A stretch of DNA of 64,000 bases from Candidatus Poribacteria bacterium (lineage in GTDB: Bacteria; Poribacteria; WGA-4E; WGA-3G): positions 180,344 to 244,343 of the forward strand of contig JAPPIG010000042.1 in assembly GCA_028820635.1 (NCBI GenBank), given 5' to 3'. Made by a program: the position numbers and the translations under genes. Shown piece by piece: positions 62,961 to 64,000 of the stretch (its first letter is position 1; every line of letters begins with the position of its first letter). Below the pieces are notes generated by a model. The model did no database searches and had not been told where the DNA came from. It was given only the letters and a program-made list of their open reading frames with translations.

Positions 62961-63803
62961 CTAAAACCTTGTTTTCAAAGTACCCCACATGATTGATAAT
63001 TTATTAGTAGGTTCAACACTGAGTCCAACTTTAGATTCAAAGTTGCGAGTCACTTCTTCTGCGGTGAGTGCGCGATCATAAATACGGACTTCATCAATCA
63101 CACCGGGAAAATGTCTTTCTACCTTACCACGATTGTTCGCCGCACCTATATAGACAGGACGCACAAACGGAACAAAGGTATCCAAATTCTTTTTTCCACC
63201 AACAATTACTTTTTGTGGTTGACCGTCCATATAGATACTGAGTTTTGCTTCCCCCGCATCCTCTATTATAAAAACGACATGATGCCACTTCCCATCCGAA
63301 AGTGCAAACTCAATTTCAACGGCAATGTGATTGCACCCAGCAGCAGATTTCTGTCGAACATAATAGTGAACAATATCCTCTGCGAGCGGAAATCCGGCTT
63401 TTGCGCTTCGGTTGACATCAATTGCCCATGCCATATTGCAACCATCATCAAGCACTTTGAAGAGGGAGGTCCAATCTTTCTTGAAGTCTGTTTTGACCCA
63501 TGCCTCAAATGTTGATGTGCCGACTTTACTGCCGAAATCGCCAAGGTTTGTTAGGTTAACATAATCATCAGAACCGTCAAATTCCAGAGCATCACCTACC
63601 TTTCCGGCAACTACTTTTGGATCTCCAACGATTGTCCCACTGTTTTTACCCCAGACATCTTTAACTGTTTTATCTGTAATATCCTGTTCGTCAAACGTCC
63701 AATAACTCACCAGACCATCAGTTACGATAGTATCGGCAGCGGTGTTGAAAGATAGCAAAGCAATAACCGCTGTAAATATAAAGAAATAGAGAAGTTTTTT
63801 CAT
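62961..63803 (-). CDS. Secreted LamG-domain protein
   Basis: A 280-residue protein with a signal peptide (MKKLLYFFIFTAVIALLSF, cleavage near TAADT) and a concanavalin A-like LamG domain. The domain opens with DGLVSYWTFDEQDI and continues with DALEFDGSDDYVNL, then FEAWVKT, GKWHHVVFIIEDAG and the closing GVIDEVRIYDRALTAEEV. The tail SVEPTNKLSIMWGTLK is frequent in such secreted proteins. It probably binds extracellular glycans. An AAGGAG site precedes the ATG. Confidence 0.92.
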   Translation of the reverse strand: MKKLLYFFIFTAVIALLSFNTAADTIVTDGLVSYWTFDEQDITDKTVKDVWGKNSGTIVGDPKVVAGKVGDALEFDGSDDYVNLTNLGDFGSKVGTSTFEAWVKTDFKKDWTSLFKVLDDGCNMAWAIDVNRSAKAGFPLAEDIVHYYVRQKSAAGCNHIAVEIEFALSDGKWHHVVFIIEDAGEAKLSIYMDGQPQKVIVGGKKNLDTFVPFVRPVYIGAANNRGKVERHFPGVIDEVRIYDRALTAEEVTRNFESKVGLSVEPTNKLSIMWGTLKTRF

Positions 63804-64000
63804 GGTTATACTCCTTAAAAATATGAATGGAGGTTGCCCATTTACATGTTATGTTTGACATCAATCATAACATTTTTGATTATTTTAGGCAATATAAATT
63901 TTGATAGAGACAGAACTATTCAATTCGCCTATAATTTCTTTTTCCCTAGGTTGTGTTTACATTTGAAAAGTATTGACATTATGCGGACATTTTATTATAT

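Overview
The window looks like chromosome of an uncultured bacterium with roughly 41-42% GC. The best guess is a relative of Candidatus Poribacteria. This is an inference from gene content: secreted PQQ-type beta-propellers, LamG and WD40 proteins, sulfatases, a phytanoyl-CoA dioxygenase, a TRAP/TAXI system, and dozens of short palindromes of the type GTAGGAGCGA...TCGCTCCTAC or GGTGCGGTT...AACCGCACC. There is no phage, plasmid or CRISPR signature.

Layout. 0-2 kb (all minus): a VapBC-type toxin-antitoxin pair cut by the window edge, then a PcfJ-like gene. 2.3-5.9 kb: a sugar ABC importer (binding protein and two permeases, no ATPase). 6-10.4 kb: a DUF4097 protein, an ECF sigma factor and a small membrane protein, separated by repeat-rich DNA. 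10.4-15.3 kb: a glycosyltransferase, then a tight TRAP permease / DUF3311 / sodium symporter block. 15.8-19.1 kb: cytochrome bd oxidase with a methyltransferase between cydA and cydB. 19.2-22.1 kb: PhyH oxygenase, a sugar nucleotidyltransferase and an Rpn-type nuclease. 22.1-26.6 kb: the conserved ffh-rpsP-khpA-trmD-rplS-rnhB-yraN block, without rimM. 26.7-33.3 kb: a decayed WD40 gene between direct repeats, a RAYT transposase with its REP array, and a single-chain restriction-modification enzyme. 33.6-43.6 kb (plus strand): beta-helix lipoprotein, UbiA, sulfatase-like hydrolase, FAD oxidase, PorX-like regulator, DsbD and a TPR protein. 44.1-44.3 kb: tRNA-Thr and tRNA-Phe. 44.4-52 kb (minus): TAXI binding protein, halogenase-like flavoprotein, and a four-gene overlapping operon (iron alcohol dehydrogenase, beta-propeller, HemN-like radical SAM enzyme, PaaK-like ligase). 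52.4-59 kb (minus): ligase, selenoprotein N-like gene, beta-propeller, aldehyde dehydrogenase and sulfatase. 59-63.8 kb: two PQQ propellers around a lipoprotein, then a LamG protein.

Main discovery. At 56049-57209 (minus) two ORFs that a gene finder would split are one gene read through an in-frame UGA. The junction reads Ser-Cys-[UGA]-Gly-Ser-Gly, which matches the SCUG catalytic motif of animal selenoprotein N (SELENON). A perfect 7-bp hairpin with a GGUC loop starts 17 nt after the UGA, where a bacterial SECIS belongs. The gene sits in a compact operon with an AMP-forming ligase and an aldehyde dehydrogenase, a context worth pursuing.

Other points of note are a PorX-like protein whose receiver domain lacks the phospho-acceptor Asp; two near-identical 157-bp MITE-like elements in opposite orientation; a REP that supplies the stop codon of the restriction-modification gene; and a repeat inserted inside another repeat at 52.2 kb.
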